From NCBI GenBank assembly GCA_004377185.1, contig SOIM01000057.1:1-40572 (forward strand): a stretch of 40,572 nucleotides of DNA, in the 5' to 3' direction. Within the stretch, counting starts at the first letter, position 1; every line of letters begins with the position of its first letter. Both the position numbers and the translations under genes were made by a program. This stretch comes from Methanomassiliicoccales archaeon (GTDB lineage Archaea > Thermoplasmatota > Thermoplasmata > RBG-16-68-12 > SOIM01). The notes below the pieces were generated by a model. The model made no database searches. It was not told the origin of the DNA and saw nothing but the letters and a program-made list of their open reading frames with translations. This document shows positions 8,747 to 16,712 of the stretch, piece after piece.

Positions 8747-9016
8747 ATGGATATTCTTAACACCTTCCCCCACAAAACACATACTCTCCCTGGAACAACA
8801 GACTGGAGACCTGAGCGGGGGGACGTATATGCCAAGATGTCGAAGGAATTCATCTCTGGCGCGGGGAGTCTCTTGGATCTATTCATGAAGAAGCTAGCCG
8901 ACAACGGCGGCCTCTGTGTCGCCTGCAAGAAGAAAGTGGGTGAGCTGTATGAGACGCTGAAGGAAAGGATCAGGGACAAGAAGCTGGAGAAGTTGGAGCT
9001 TGAGTTGGAACTCTGA
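8747..9016 (+). CDS. Small CxxC coiled-coil protein upstream of nurA
   Basis: An 89-aa protein from ATG 8747. The C-terminal 50 residues form a short helix (GAGSLLDLFMKKLADNGG), a single CVAC pair and a strongly charged helix ending KLEKLELELEL, probably a coiled coil. I do not recognise a family. The start is uncertain: GTG 8645 and ATG 8837 (59 aa) are in frame, and two TATA-like stretches lie at 8602-8611 and 8627-8635. It ends 62 nt before nurA, which has its own TATA box, so it is a neighbour rather than a clear operon member. Confidence 0.45.
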   Translation: MDILNTFPHKTHTLPGTTDWRPERGDVYAKMSKEFISGAGSLLDLFMKKLADNGGLCVACKKKVGELYETLKERIRDKKLEKLELELEL

Positions 9017-9042
9017 GGATGAGCAAAAGAAAGGCAAAGGAT

Positions 9043-9052
9043 TATTATATAG
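9043..9052 (+). promoter_or_regulatory. TATA box of the nurA-herA-druA-like operon
   Basis: TATTATATAG lies about 30 bp before the TTG at 9079, so the transcript should be leaderless or nearly so. A second A/T stretch (GTTATATC) at 9059-9066 is too close to the start to act as the box for it. Confidence 0.6.
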
Positions 9053-9078
9053 ACTGTGCGTTATATCTCTCTTCTTGA

Positions 9079-10218
9079 TTGCTGACTGACGAAGAACCAT
9101 TTCGAGAGTTGCCACAGGCGCTGGTGGATGAGCTTCTGGGACAGGTCGATGACCTTAGCGAAACAATAGGTTCGAATCTCAAGAACCTGCTGGAGAACCG
9201 GAACCGGCTCCGCGAGGCTCTTTCAGAAGAAATCAATCTTGACAGAGAGCTGGGTCATGTGGAGGCTCCGACCACATGTGGCACGGATGGATCATATGTT
9301 GTCGAGCGATTGCTTTCTGTCGATATCGCCGCTTATGGTGCCGTTGCCTTGGAAGGCCTCATTCCACCTTCAGAGAGAAGACATTGGTCTGATCCACATC
9401 ATTTTACCCATGCGTATGTCGCGTCCCATAATGACCGGACTGGTGTCGTCCTTCGCGCAATAATGATAGCGCAGGAATTGAATCTGGCCGTGGAAGCTCC
9501 CCATGATGTCGTGATGATAGATGGATCAATGACGACTCCAATCATATTCTTGAATCAGGCCTTGAATTCACTGTCCGCTATCCCTTCTGGGAATCTTCGA
9601 GATGACTTTGTTGGCATCACAAAAGTGGCACTGGACAACTACCTAGACATTCTCACATCACCAAGAAGCGACAAGACATATATCGGCCTGCCAAAATATA
9701 CTAGTCGCCGAGAAGTTGCGCGTAAGCTGGACGATTCATCGACGTTTGAAGACCGTGGGATTCTAACATTTGTATTGGAGCCTGGGGAATTTGTTGGTCC
9801 GTATCATTTGGATCCAGATCGACAGGAGGGGTGGCATCTCAATGTGGAGAAACATCCTGACCCATCGCAACTTGAATCCAAGGCCTCAGAGATCGCAACA
9901 GCTCTCGACAGACTAAGTGTTGTCTACTACAAGCCCCGGAGCTGGTTGCCAGCGATTCGGCTGGAGGTTGCAGAAAGAGTAGTTTCGAACAGACAAAGAC
10001 TTGGACAGATGCTGGAAGGGATTCGATATCAGTGTCCAAAGGGTTCCATATTCGAGCCTTATCCGATATACATTGCTGACAGAATCGTGAAACATCTTGC
10101 TCGAGCTGTTCCTGCCATCAGACAAGCTTCAGCCCAGAGCATGGCCATTCGCGAGGTAGCAGACGCAGGTAGCATATACCTGGCGATGCGGGATTATCGA
10201 ACAGAAACTGGGAGGTAG
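9079..10218 (+). CDS. nurA: NurA-domain 5'-3' nuclease
   Basis: A 379-aa NurA family nuclease. NurA forms a dimer that docks on the HerA hexamer and degrades DNA in an ATP-driven manner. The fold is RNase H-like, and two catalytic-type Asp strands are visible: CGTDGSYVVER with Asp70, and VVMIDGSMTTP with Asp148, plus a late IYIADRIVK strand supplying another acidic residue. The N-terminal 55 residues are helical and charged. TTG 9079 was chosen because it follows the TATA box at the leaderless distance and no ATG lies before the conserved core. It is followed 4 nt later by herA, whose ribosome binding site overlaps the nurA stop. NurA identity is strong; whether it acts in repair or defence is inference. 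Confidence 0.85.
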   Translation: MLTDEEPFRELPQALVDELLGQVDDLSETIGSNLKNLLENRNRLREALSEEINLDRELGHVEAPTTCGTDGSYVVERLLSVDIAAYGAVALEGLIPPSERRHWSDPHHFTHAYVASHNDRTGVVLRAIMIAQELNLAVEAPHDVVMIDGSMTTPIIFLNQALNSLSAIPSGNLRDDFVGITKVALDNYLDILTSPRSDKTYIGLPKYTSRREVARKLDDSSTFEDRGILTFVLEPGEFVGPYHLDPDRQEGWHLNVEKHPDPSQLESKASEIATALDRLSVVYYKPRSWLPAIRLEVAERVVSNRQRLGQMLEGIRYQCPKGSIFEPYPIYIADRIVKHLARAVPAIRQASAQSMAIREVADAGSIYLAMRDYRTETGR

Positions 10219-10222
10219 GTTA

Positions 10223-11959
10223 GTGCCACAAGAGAATAAGAGGAGCTTGGATGAGATTGATGCGGAAGGGGAGCGGATTGCTGTGGTTGGATCCCCCTCA
10301 TCCACGTCGGAAATGAGGCTAGATATTCTGGGAACAGCCGCAGACAAGCGAATCGTCGGAGCATTCACGTATTTTGTCTATCAACAGGATGGTTTCAAAC
10401 ACTGTGCGTTGGGGCAAGTCACAGATGTCAAGCTGACGAATGTCTGGGCACAGGATCCAACGATGCGAGGCTTGATTCGCCAGAAAGGCCGCGTAGACCC
10501 CATTACAGAAAGACAGGACACTCACGTTGCAACAATGTCGCCTGGAGCTGTCTTCGTACAAAACGAAGACACGTTTGACCAGAGCATCTTGGGAACCGTC
10601 CCACCGACTGGAACATCTGTTAAGTTAGTTACTGGAGAACTTCTTGACATGCTACTGGCAGACTATCAAGAGGAACTACTCTACTTGGGGAGAATATATG
10701 GCACTCAGACTCTTCTTCCTATGTGGTTTCGCCACTTTGGCAGAGGAAACGGTGGCGCCGGGGAAGCCTACCATCTTGGAGTATTTGGAAAGACAGGATC
10801 GGGGAAGTCTGTTCTTGCACGAATGATCCTCCTAGCATATGCACAGCACGAGGCGATGTCTATCTTGGTGATAGATCCACAGGGGGAATTCGCCAAGACT
10901 CTGGCCCCCGAAACTCCCATAGGGAGGGTGTTGAGAGAGGTGCTCGGTCGCACCGTTAGAACGCATCGTGCGTGTGACCTTGTGCTTTATCACTGGCCAT
11001 TGTTCTGGAGGTTCCTGACCGCCACTAGGTTCTTTACCAAACTCGAAATCTACCGCCCTGAGAACATAGAGAACGCAACAATGCAGTTTAAGGATCTACT
11101 GCGAGGTTTGGATACATGGGACCTTGCATCAGAAGACGCATTCGATCGAGTGTGGAATGGTCTTACCCAGGATGATATTCTCAGAAGGATATTCTCTGGA
11201 GTGCTATATCAAGACAGGTTGAGAAATGCCCGCATGACCCTTGACCGAAATGAGATGCTTGATATGTGGATGGCGGTGGCTCAGCTGTTCACCCGCTCCA
11301 ATCGGCCTCAGCCTGTAACGACTCGGGATATTTGTGAAAGACTGACAGAGGAAGGTGGGGAAGCATCCATAGTGATACTGGACGTTTCAGAAGCGGACGC
11401 CCCTGAGGGCATTGCTTGGACCGACGAAATCCAGTCGATTGTCATAAGAACACTAATACAGGAATTGAAGCAGGCCGGACTGAATGAATACCGGAACGAC
11501 AGATTGCAGAACCTCTTGGTAATAATCGACGAAGCCCATCGTTTCGCCCCACGCGAGCATGTTGAGAGCGAAGTCCTCATGGAGCTTCGAGGGGAGCTTG
11601 TCGACGCCATTCTGACAACGAGGAAGTATGGTCTTGGATGGGCGTTCATCAGCCAGACGCTCGGCAGTCTTCATCGTGACATCATAAACCAGATGAGGAT
11701 ATACTTCTTCGGATATGGTCTTCAATGGGGCAATGAACTCCGAGCTTTGAGAGGACTACTTGGAGGCATGGTCGAGCCACTCAATCTCTATCAATCCTTC
11801 CAAGACCCTGAGAGCGCTCTCAGGGTGCGCAGGTATCCCTTTATGGCCATGGGGCCAGTATCGCCCCTATCATTTGCAGGATATCCTCTTTTTTTCAATG
11901 CTCTGTCTTGTCCCAATGAGGACCCGAATGAGTATCTTGAGGTTAATTTCCATGAGTGA
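10223..11959 (+). CDS. herA: HerA-type hexameric DNA translocase ATPase
   Basis: A 578-aa FtsK/HerA-superfamily ATPase. An N-terminal barrel-like region (residues ~15-140) precedes the motor: Walker A in VFGKTGSGKSVLAR (187-200), a following VIDPQGEFA strand, Walker B in LLVIIDEAHRFAP (431-443), and a downstream Arg-rich sensor region ending in ISQTLGSLHRDIINQ. HerA pumps DNA through its central channel and feeds NurA. GTG 10223 has GGAGGT 6 nt upstream that overlaps the nurA stop, so translation is coupled. The end overlaps the next gene by 8 nt. It is longer than most standalone HerA (~500 aa), with an insert of about 200 residues between the Walker motifs. Confidence 0.88.
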   Translation: MPQENKRSLDEIDAEGERIAVVGSPSSTSEMRLDILGTAADKRIVGAFTYFVYQQDGFKHCALGQVTDVKLTNVWAQDPTMRGLIRQKGRVDPITERQDTHVATMSPGAVFVQNEDTFDQSILGTVPPTGTSVKLVTGELLDMLLADYQEELLYLGRIYGTQTLLPMWFRHFGRGNGGAGEAYHLGVFGKTGSGKSVLARMILLAYAQHEAMSILVIDPQGEFAKTLAPETPIGRVLREVLGRTVRTHRACDLVLYHWPLFWRFLTATRFFTKLEIYRPENIENATMQFKDLLRGLDTWDLASEDAFDRVWNGLTQDDILRRIFSGVLYQDRLRNARMTLDRNEMLDMWMAVAQLFTRSNRPQPVTTRDICERLTEEGGEASIVILDVSEADAPEGIAWTDEIQSIVIRTLIQELKQAGLNEYRNDRLQNLLVIIDEAHRFAPREHVESEVLMELRGELVDAILTTRKYGLGWAFISQTLGSLHRDIINQMRIYFFGYGLQWGNELRALRGLLGGMVEPLNLYQSFQDPESALRVRRYPFMAMGPVSPLSFAGYPLFFNALSCPNEDPNEYLEVNFHE

Positions 11960-13097
11960 TGAGGAGTCCATAGACCCCGATGACATTCGAAAAAGAATTC
12001 TTCGGGAGCTAGAAATCCAAGGGTTCAAAGTAAATCCCCACATCAAACCTCCTCTGGAATCAAAGGAACTGCTCAAGAATATCCATCGTCGGAAGAAGAT
12101 GGAGAGAATCAGACACCATAGAAAGAGGCTTAAGAGGTGTCTGCGGGCTGTCAAGGAACACACCATCAATGGTGCGGACCTTGACCCTGAGAGAATCGAT
12201 CTCGAAATCCGAGAGATTCTTCCAAATGATGGGGATGCCGATATAGCTTTCTGGTGGGACCTCGTGTGGTGGAGCCTTCCACATACGAAGATGTATGGGC
12301 GCCAGATTCGGCTATTGTTATGGGACAAGGGACACGATTCGCCTTTTGGATTGCTGTCACTTCAGAGCCCCCCCATCAGAAGCAATGTTCGGGACAACTT
12401 TCTAGGTATTCCGGAGGATGAACATGACTACTGGATTAACCAAGGTATGTATGCGCAGAGAGTTGGTGCCTTCCCACCTTACAATGATCTATTGGGTGGG
12501 AAATTTGTGGCAATGACTATGGTCTCAAACGAGCTCCGAGAGATATATGAGAGAAAATATGAAGGTCTGAGAACACTTCTGAAAGACCGCATTTTGCCTG
12601 CCCGACTCCTCTTTGTAACGACCACGAGCGCCTACGGGAAGAGCAGCATGTATGACAGAATCCGCTACAAGGAGGATGAGATAGGAGAGGCGATTGGATT
12701 CACATCCGGCACAGGAACCTTCCATATTCCCGAGGATGTGTACCAGGATTTAATCAAGTTCATGGCGGCTCAAGGAAAGGATGTTTCCCGAGGCTTCGGA
12801 ACAGGTCCGTCGCGGAAGCTCAGACTGACGTACGAAGGACTCCAACTTCTCGGAATTGGCAGACTCATAACTCACAATGTAAGACGGTCGATATATGTAT
12901 TCTTCACAGTGAACAATTTCTCGGACATAGTCAAGCATGAAGCTGAACCCGAGTGGAAGGACTACTCCTTTTCCAACCTTTTCAAATACTGGCACAAGAG
13001 ATACTGTCTGCCTCGGGCAGAACGGATTGACAGATGGCGCGACTTCGATAGTCAAGAATTCATCAGAAACGCCGAAGCACTGCTGGATGTGACATAG
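11952..13097 (+). CDS. DUF4338 / Druantia DruA-like protein
   Basis: A 381-aa protein matching the DUF4338 (DruA) family as I remember it: YAQRVGAFPPYNDLLGGK with LLGGK at 180-184, then VAMTMVSNELREIYERKY, VTTTSAYGKSSMYDRIRY at 222-239, IGFTSGTGTFHIPEDVYQDL with TFHIP at 256-260, and a C-terminal RKLRLTYEGLQLLG followed by HNVRRSIYV. The N-terminal ~100 residues are basic and helical. DruA belongs to type I Druantia anti-phage systems, where its activity is not well defined. The ATG at 11952 overlaps the herA stop (ATGAGTGA), so it is translationally coupled to herA. No Druantia helicase DruE is present here. The family call is strong; the role with NurA-HerA is inference. Confidence 0.82.
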   Translation: MSDEESIDPDDIRKRILRELEIQGFKVNPHIKPPLESKELLKNIHRRKKMERIRHHRKRLKRCLRAVKEHTINGADLDPERIDLEIREILPNDGDADIAFWWDLVWWSLPHTKMYGRQIRLLLWDKGHDSPFGLLSLQSPPIRSNVRDNFLGIPEDEHDYWINQGMYAQRVGAFPPYNDLLGGKFVAMTMVSNELREIYERKYEGLRTLLKDRILPARLLFVTTTSAYGKSSMYDRIRYKEDEIGEAIGFTSGTGTFHIPEDVYQDLIKFMAAQGKDVSRGFGTGPSRKLRLTYEGLQLLGIGRLITHNVRRSIYVFFTVNNFSDIVKHEAEPEWKDYSFSNLFKYWHKRYCLPRAERIDRWRDFDSQEFIRNAEALLDVT

Positions 13098-13101
13098 AAG
13101 T

Positions 13102-13140
13102 GACCGCCCACCGCCTCGCAATGTGATGGCAAAGCGAGGG
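13102..13140. repeat. Imperfect direct repeat copy 1, with hairpin
   Basis: It begins GACCGCCCACC and ends GCAAAGCGAGGG, and contains the inverted pair CCTCGC (13114-13119) / GCGAGG (13134-13139). It lies just after the DruA-like stop, between convergent genes, and may act as a terminator structure. A diverged copy lies at 13792-13832. Confidence 0.65.
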
Positions 13141-13196
13141 CTGTCGACAACCGATTCGGTCCATGTGTCCCAAAAAAAGGTCAATGTGTAGTGAAT

Positions 13197-13751
13197 TCAA
13201 CTTGCAGGACGTATTCTGCAATCAAACTCAATCTCACGGGGGTACTGCTTTCTGTAAGCATCGAACACGAAATACCACTTGTCTGTCTTGGGGACATGAA
13301 AATCAAAGGCTATGGCAGTCCTGTTCTCTACCCAGAACAGTGCATTGAAGGAGTCTTTGTTGACGAAATCCGAGTATCCTTCTCCGTCAACCACGTAGAG
13401 GCTGAATTCGAGGCCATAGACCTCTTCCGCCAATCCACTAACACGACTTCCCTGCCTCAGAAAAATCGTCTTGGTTTCATGGCAACCTGGGTCAACTTCT
13501 ATCACTTCAAGGATCTCTTCAGGGGGTACTTCCTTCTCCTTCTTCTTTGGTTTGAGTTCCCTCGTCTCAACATCTGTCGGCATAACTTCGGACTGTGGGA
13601 TGTCTGGCAACTTCAGACTGACTTCCTTTTCCTTTACTCTCTTTCGGAAGTATCTTCTGATAGGTGCCTTTATGGCTTCATAGATCGCCATTGCAACGAT
13701 ACCTGCAACTATCGAGATAATCAGTACCACAATCACATCCACAGTTCTCAA
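13197..13751 (-). CDS. Membrane-anchored protein of unknown function
   Basis: A 184-aa protein. A single N-terminal span (TVDVIVVLIISIVAGIVAMAIYEA) is followed by a basic, charged linker rich in Lys/Glu (~residues 30-75) and a C-terminal beta-rich domain ending FDFHVPKTDKWYFVFDAYRKQYPREIEFDCRI, a pattern common in archaeal surface beta-sandwich domains. The TTG at 13751 was chosen because AATAAAATATTG on the minus strand lies about 25 bp upstream, and the longer open frame to 13850 crosses that box and repeat copy 2. GTG codons 3 and 5 codons later are alternatives. It is convergent with the DruA-like gene and flanked by the two repeats. Confidence 0.6.
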   Translation of the reverse strand: MRTVDVIVVLIISIVAGIVAMAIYEAIKAPIRRYFRKRVKEKEVSLKLPDIPQSEVMPTDVETRELKPKKKEKEVPPEEILEVIEVDPGCHETKTIFLRQGSRVSGLAEEVYGLEFSLYVVDGEGYSDFVNKDSFNALFWVENRTAIAFDFHVPKTDKWYFVFDAYRKQYPREIEFDCRIRPAS

Positions 13752-13791
13752 AAGGAGAGTATGCCGACAATATTTTATTGTTTCCTCCAAA

Positions 13792-13832
13792 GACCGCCCA
13801 CCATCCGCGCAGTGTTGATAGCAAAGCGAGGG
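13792..13832. repeat. Imperfect direct repeat copy 2
   Basis: This begins GACCGCCCACC and ends GCAAAGCGAGGG, with a diverged centre (ATCCGCGCAGTGTTGATA). Together with 13102-13140 it brackets the membrane-protein gene. Its internal inverted pair is weaker than in copy 1. Confidence 0.65.
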
Positions 13833-13851
13833 TGATAGGTGAGCAGTCAAT

Positions 13852-14184
13852 CGATGAAAACCTCCAATCTAGTTAGGTATTCTTAGATATCCTACGGGGG
13901 AATTTGGTTTTGCGTCCTGACAATCCTGCATAACCACCACTGTGCGACCAAAGATCGCTAACACCCCACCCACTCTGATTTCGGCCTCTAGATAGAGAAT
14001 CTTGCCCTTTGCATGCAGACAATCATATGGGAATAATCGTAGGTGAAGAGAGAGGCAATATACAGTGGCAAGTTGCATATTGTTCTCAGTATTCCTATGA
14101 GTGCGAGACCCAGCAAAAGGAATTGATGAATCTCGGATGGGCGCCATCGCGAAAGACCATCTGCAAATGGACCACGGTGAATTC
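13852..14184. other. Intergenic stretch without a supported gene
   Basis: A minus-strand frame across 13869-14147 is open but has no convincing start, ribosome binding site or family motif. Its C-terminal half (KILYLEAEIRVGGVLAIFGRTVVVM) looks protein-like, so a decayed gene is possible. Otherwise nothing is seen. Confidence 0.4.
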
Positions 14185-14730
14185 CTATTTCCTCGCCACT
14201 TCCTCCAGTACCCTTCTCAAGATGGTATCTCCCCTTATCACTAACTCGTGGTTCCGCCTTTGTTGATTCACATCGCGGTCCAGCTTCTCGCCATGAAACA
14301 GATTGCATCTTATCTGATAAAGAATCCTCATCAAAGCCTCGAAATTCTGAAAGTCGTAATTCTCCGGTTGGATGTCCCTGCAGCGCCTCTTCTTGCTGGT
14401 CCTGCATTTCTCACAATTATCGGCGATACCCAACTTCCTTCTGAGGACTTCTGAGGCTTTTTTCACGTATCGATTTGGCGGCTCGGTAAGCATTCCCCCA
14501 CCTACACACTCTGGGTTCACGAGGACTTCCACATCAATCTTGTCCAACTCGCCGAAAACCTTACCAAAATCTCTCCCAAAATGTAGAACTCTCTTCCACT
14601 CATCCTTTTCGCCATACGCCTCATTGTAGTATGCATTAATCAGGACCCACATAACAAAGAACGAATTCTCCTCTTCTGGAAGATTATATCCTTTATCAAG
14701 CCATTCTCGTATCGTATCTACTGCTGTCAT
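14185..14730 (-). CDS. HEPN-domain protein, candidate ribonuclease
   Basis: A 181-aa mainly helical protein. The C-terminal helix carries YQIRCNLFHGEK, the HEPN Rx4H signature (Arg141 to His146 in N-L-F-H context), which is the metal-independent RNase centre of HEPN toxins such as the RNase Ls, MAE_28990 and Apea-like groups. A Cys cluster (NCEKCRTSKKRRC) precedes it and could bind zinc. No nucleotidyltransferase (MNT) antitoxin is adjacent. The ATG at 14730 was chosen; a GTG three codons earlier also fits. TTTATGAATATGG on the minus strand about 60 bp upstream may be the promoter. The family is likely; toxin or defence activity is inferred. Confidence 0.7.
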   Translation of the reverse strand: MTAVDTIREWLDKGYNLPEEENSFFVMWVLINAYYNEAYGEKDEWKRVLHFGRDFGKVFGELDKIDVEVLVNPECVGGGMLTEPPNRYVKKASEVLRRKLGIADNCEKCRTSKKRRCRDIQPENYDFQNFEALMRILYQIRCNLFHGEKLDRDVNQQRRNHELVIRGDTILRRVLEEVARK

Positions 14731-14739
14731 TCTTCTCAC

Positions 14740-15346
14740 AACTCGCAGTTTTCGACAGGACTTACTCTCCTATTGGTCCTCCATATTCATAAAGCTACTT
14801 GTTCGAATATGAACTTCCATGGCATTTTCTATATCCACCAGTAGTGGCACAGAGCAGTCTGTAGTGTCAATTGTGACTGCTCGTAGCAACTGTGGCTCGT
14901 GTGGCGTTTCAGGATTGCATGTGCTTATAATGACTTCTTCGGCAAGATGTCCGTTTCAGGTGTGTACTCAATAATGGATATGGTGGATTTCGTATTGAAA
15001 AACGACATTCTTATGCCAAGGATGACTATCAACTTGGCTGGATGCTACTCATGGGTGTGGACAGCGATTCAGAGTTCCATCAGCGCAGGGCCAAATGGTA
15101 TATTCCTTTGCTTACTGTGAGTTAGACTGTGTGTGAGCACTTGCCCGTGGTAATGACCGAACCTTGAGAGGTCTATGATTCTTCAGGTTCCTTGCCAAAT
15201 AACCAGATAGTATCCAGCTTGAGCGATTTGCCCGATGAATGGAGATGATGTAACAACTCTTCAAACGCTTTCCGTGTTTCGTGTGAACAAGGTCGACACT
15301 CTCGCTGAAATGGATCCGACATCATTCAGACGGATTTCTGTGCACA
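14740..15346. other. Non-coding gap with an inverted repeat near the HEPN promoter
   Basis: No supported gene. CATATTC at 14782-14788 and GAATATG at 14805-14811 form an inverted repeat 16 bp apart, overlapping the A/T-rich promoter region of the HEPN gene, and could be an operator. A plus-strand frame at 14899-15120 has no family features or start signals. Confidence 0.45.
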
Positions 15347-16090
15347 CTACGTCAAGACCTCAACCAGAAACTCAAAGTCTCCGAAGCTAGTGGTCACAGA
15401 AACAGTGAGGTTCGCTCTGGAGGAAACTTTGTATGGCGTAATGAGAATCCTCTTGATGGCTTCTTCATGCGGTCCTACAATCACTGAGAAACTAGAATCC
15501 TGAGGCAGAGCCTCTCCAGGCTCCCAACTCAATTCACTGTCAATGTCCATTCCGTTCGTCGAGTCAGAGAGAAGAGGCTCGAATCCTCTAGCAATCTTTG
15601 GAATCTTGACAGTCCCCTTGCAGACAGCCATCACCTTTGTGTCGTTGACAAAGATAATCTTCAGGAGATTTCCTTCGGAAGGCAATACCAGTCTTTTTGG
15701 AGTAATCAACACACGGAAGCGTCTCATTGCAGATAGGAACGAGGAGAGAATTACTATTAACTGAACCACGGAGTAGGATAGTAATACAGACCCGAAGATT
15801 CCAAGAAGTCCGCCTATGACTGGAATCCATGGGTCGGATAGAAAGTATGCCGCGGTCAAAAGAACCAAGGTGAAGAGTGCAACACCCACAAGAACTCCCA
15901 AATGCAATCTCAGGAGTCTTGGCATCCAGCCCCTATCCTTTCTTGTTTCATAGAGTCCATCCAGTATTCCCGAGAGTATGAAGCCGAGGGCAACAAGGAA
16001 TAACAGGACTGGATCAATTGCTCCTCGTAGGAAGTTGAGAATGGTCAAAACTGTTCCGATTGATGGATGAATCACTCCCTTCCACTTCAT
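15347..16090 (-). CDS. Four-TM membrane protein with C-terminal beta domain
   Basis: A 247-aa protein of unknown function. Four hydrophobic helices fall at about residues 9-26, 28-45, 55-78 and 84-115, followed by a soluble domain (~130-247) of alternating strands (LLKIIFVNDTKVMAV, SFSVIVGPHEEAIKRILITPY, NLTVSVTTSFGDFEFLVEV). The start ATG 16090 is about 27 bp from the TATA box in the divergent region, so the mRNA is probably leaderless. It faces away from the gene at 16145 and shares its promoter region. Confidence 0.65.
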   Translation of the reverse strand: MKWKGVIHPSIGTVLTILNFLRGAIDPVLLFLVALGFILSGILDGLYETRKDRGWMPRLLRLHLGVLVGVALFTLVLLTAAYFLSDPWIPVIGGLLGIFGSVLLSYSVVQLIVILSSFLSAMRRFRVLITPKRLVLPSEGNLLKIIFVNDTKVMAVCKGTVKIPKIARGFEPLLSDSTNGMDIDSELSWEPGEALPQDSSFSVIVGPHEEAIKRILITPYKVSSRANLTVSVTTSFGDFEFLVEVLT

Positions 16091-16116
16091 GATTTGTGCA
16101 AATCCGAAAGATACTA

Positions 16117-16124
16117 TTTATATA
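16117..16124. promoter_or_regulatory. Shared TATA element for two divergent leaderless genes
   Basis: TTTATATA sits almost exactly midway between the ATG at 16145 (plus) and the ATG at 16090 (minus), about 25 bp from each. The sequence reads as a TATA box on both strands. Confidence 0.55.
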
Positions 16125-16144
16125 ATCCCCCTAATTACAAGTCG

Positions 16145-16708
16145 ATGGCCATAGCTGTGAGGGATTTGCTGGAGCACATGTCATTTCGTGGACTTCGTGG
16201 AGTGGTAGAGTATCGGGAACTTCCGACCAAAAGCCGACGGAAGGACAAATGTGTTGATGAACTCTCATCCCTAGAATGGAATGGAAATCAGCTCCGTTTT
16301 CTTGCGAAACTCTACAACGAAGATAAAAGACAGAGTGCCCGAACGATAGCCGTGTACTTGTATCGATCTGACGCCCTCGCCAGACTTGACGGGGATACCA
16401 TTGAGAAAAGGATGAAAAGTGACTCTGTTGATTTCGAAATGAGAAAGCCTGGCTTTGAGGTTCTCGAGAGAAGTGATGGTTTGCCTCAGACAAAATACTG
16501 GTATTGGCAAGAAACACTTGTGGTTGATGATCTAGGCGAGGTTTACAAGTTCTCTTTGCCAACCCATATGGGATTTGTGATAGATTACATGAACAGAAAT
16601 GTGAGAATCCATGTAATCAATCCTGGTCTTGCCTACAAATGTGCCAAAGCCCTTTCAGAAACTCTCGATGTGGACATAACGCCAATGACACCTGTTCCGG
16701 GGGTCTGA
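16145..16708 (+). CDS. Hypothetical protein, first of a two-gene unit
   Basis: A 187-aa soluble protein; no family recognised. It has an N-terminal helix (MAIAVRDLLEHM), a basic segment around residue 40, then mixed alpha/beta with strands such as TIAVYLYRS and QETLVVDDLGEVYKFSL, ending in NVRIHVINPGLAYKCAKAL. ATG 16145 was chosen over an upstream in-frame ATG because it falls at the leaderless distance from the TATA element. It ends 4 nt before the next gene, so the two should be co-transcribed. It is convergent with the large HATPase gene. Confidence 0.6.
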   Translation: MAIAVRDLLEHMSFRGLRGVVEYRELPTKSRRKDKCVDELSSLEWNGNQLRFLAKLYNEDKRQSARTIAVYLYRSDALARLDGDTIEKRMKSDSVDFEMRKPGFEVLERSDGLPQTKYWYWQETLVVDDLGEVYKFSLPTHMGFVIDYMNRNVRIHVINPGLAYKCAKALSETLDVDITPMTPVPGV

Positions 16709-16712
16709 TGAG

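Noticed and set aside
9079..13097. Reading the operon as a canonical Druantia system
   Set aside because: The signature helicase DruE and other Druantia genes are absent; only the DUF4338 component is shared.
14899..15120. Plus-strand 73-codon open frame
   Set aside because: No promoter, ribosome binding site or family motif; amino-acid composition is atypical.
15570..15590. T-arm-like AGAGG-CTCGAAT-CCTCT on the plus strand
   Set aside because: It lies inside the minus-strand membrane-protein gene, starts with CTC rather than TTC and has no tRNA body around it.
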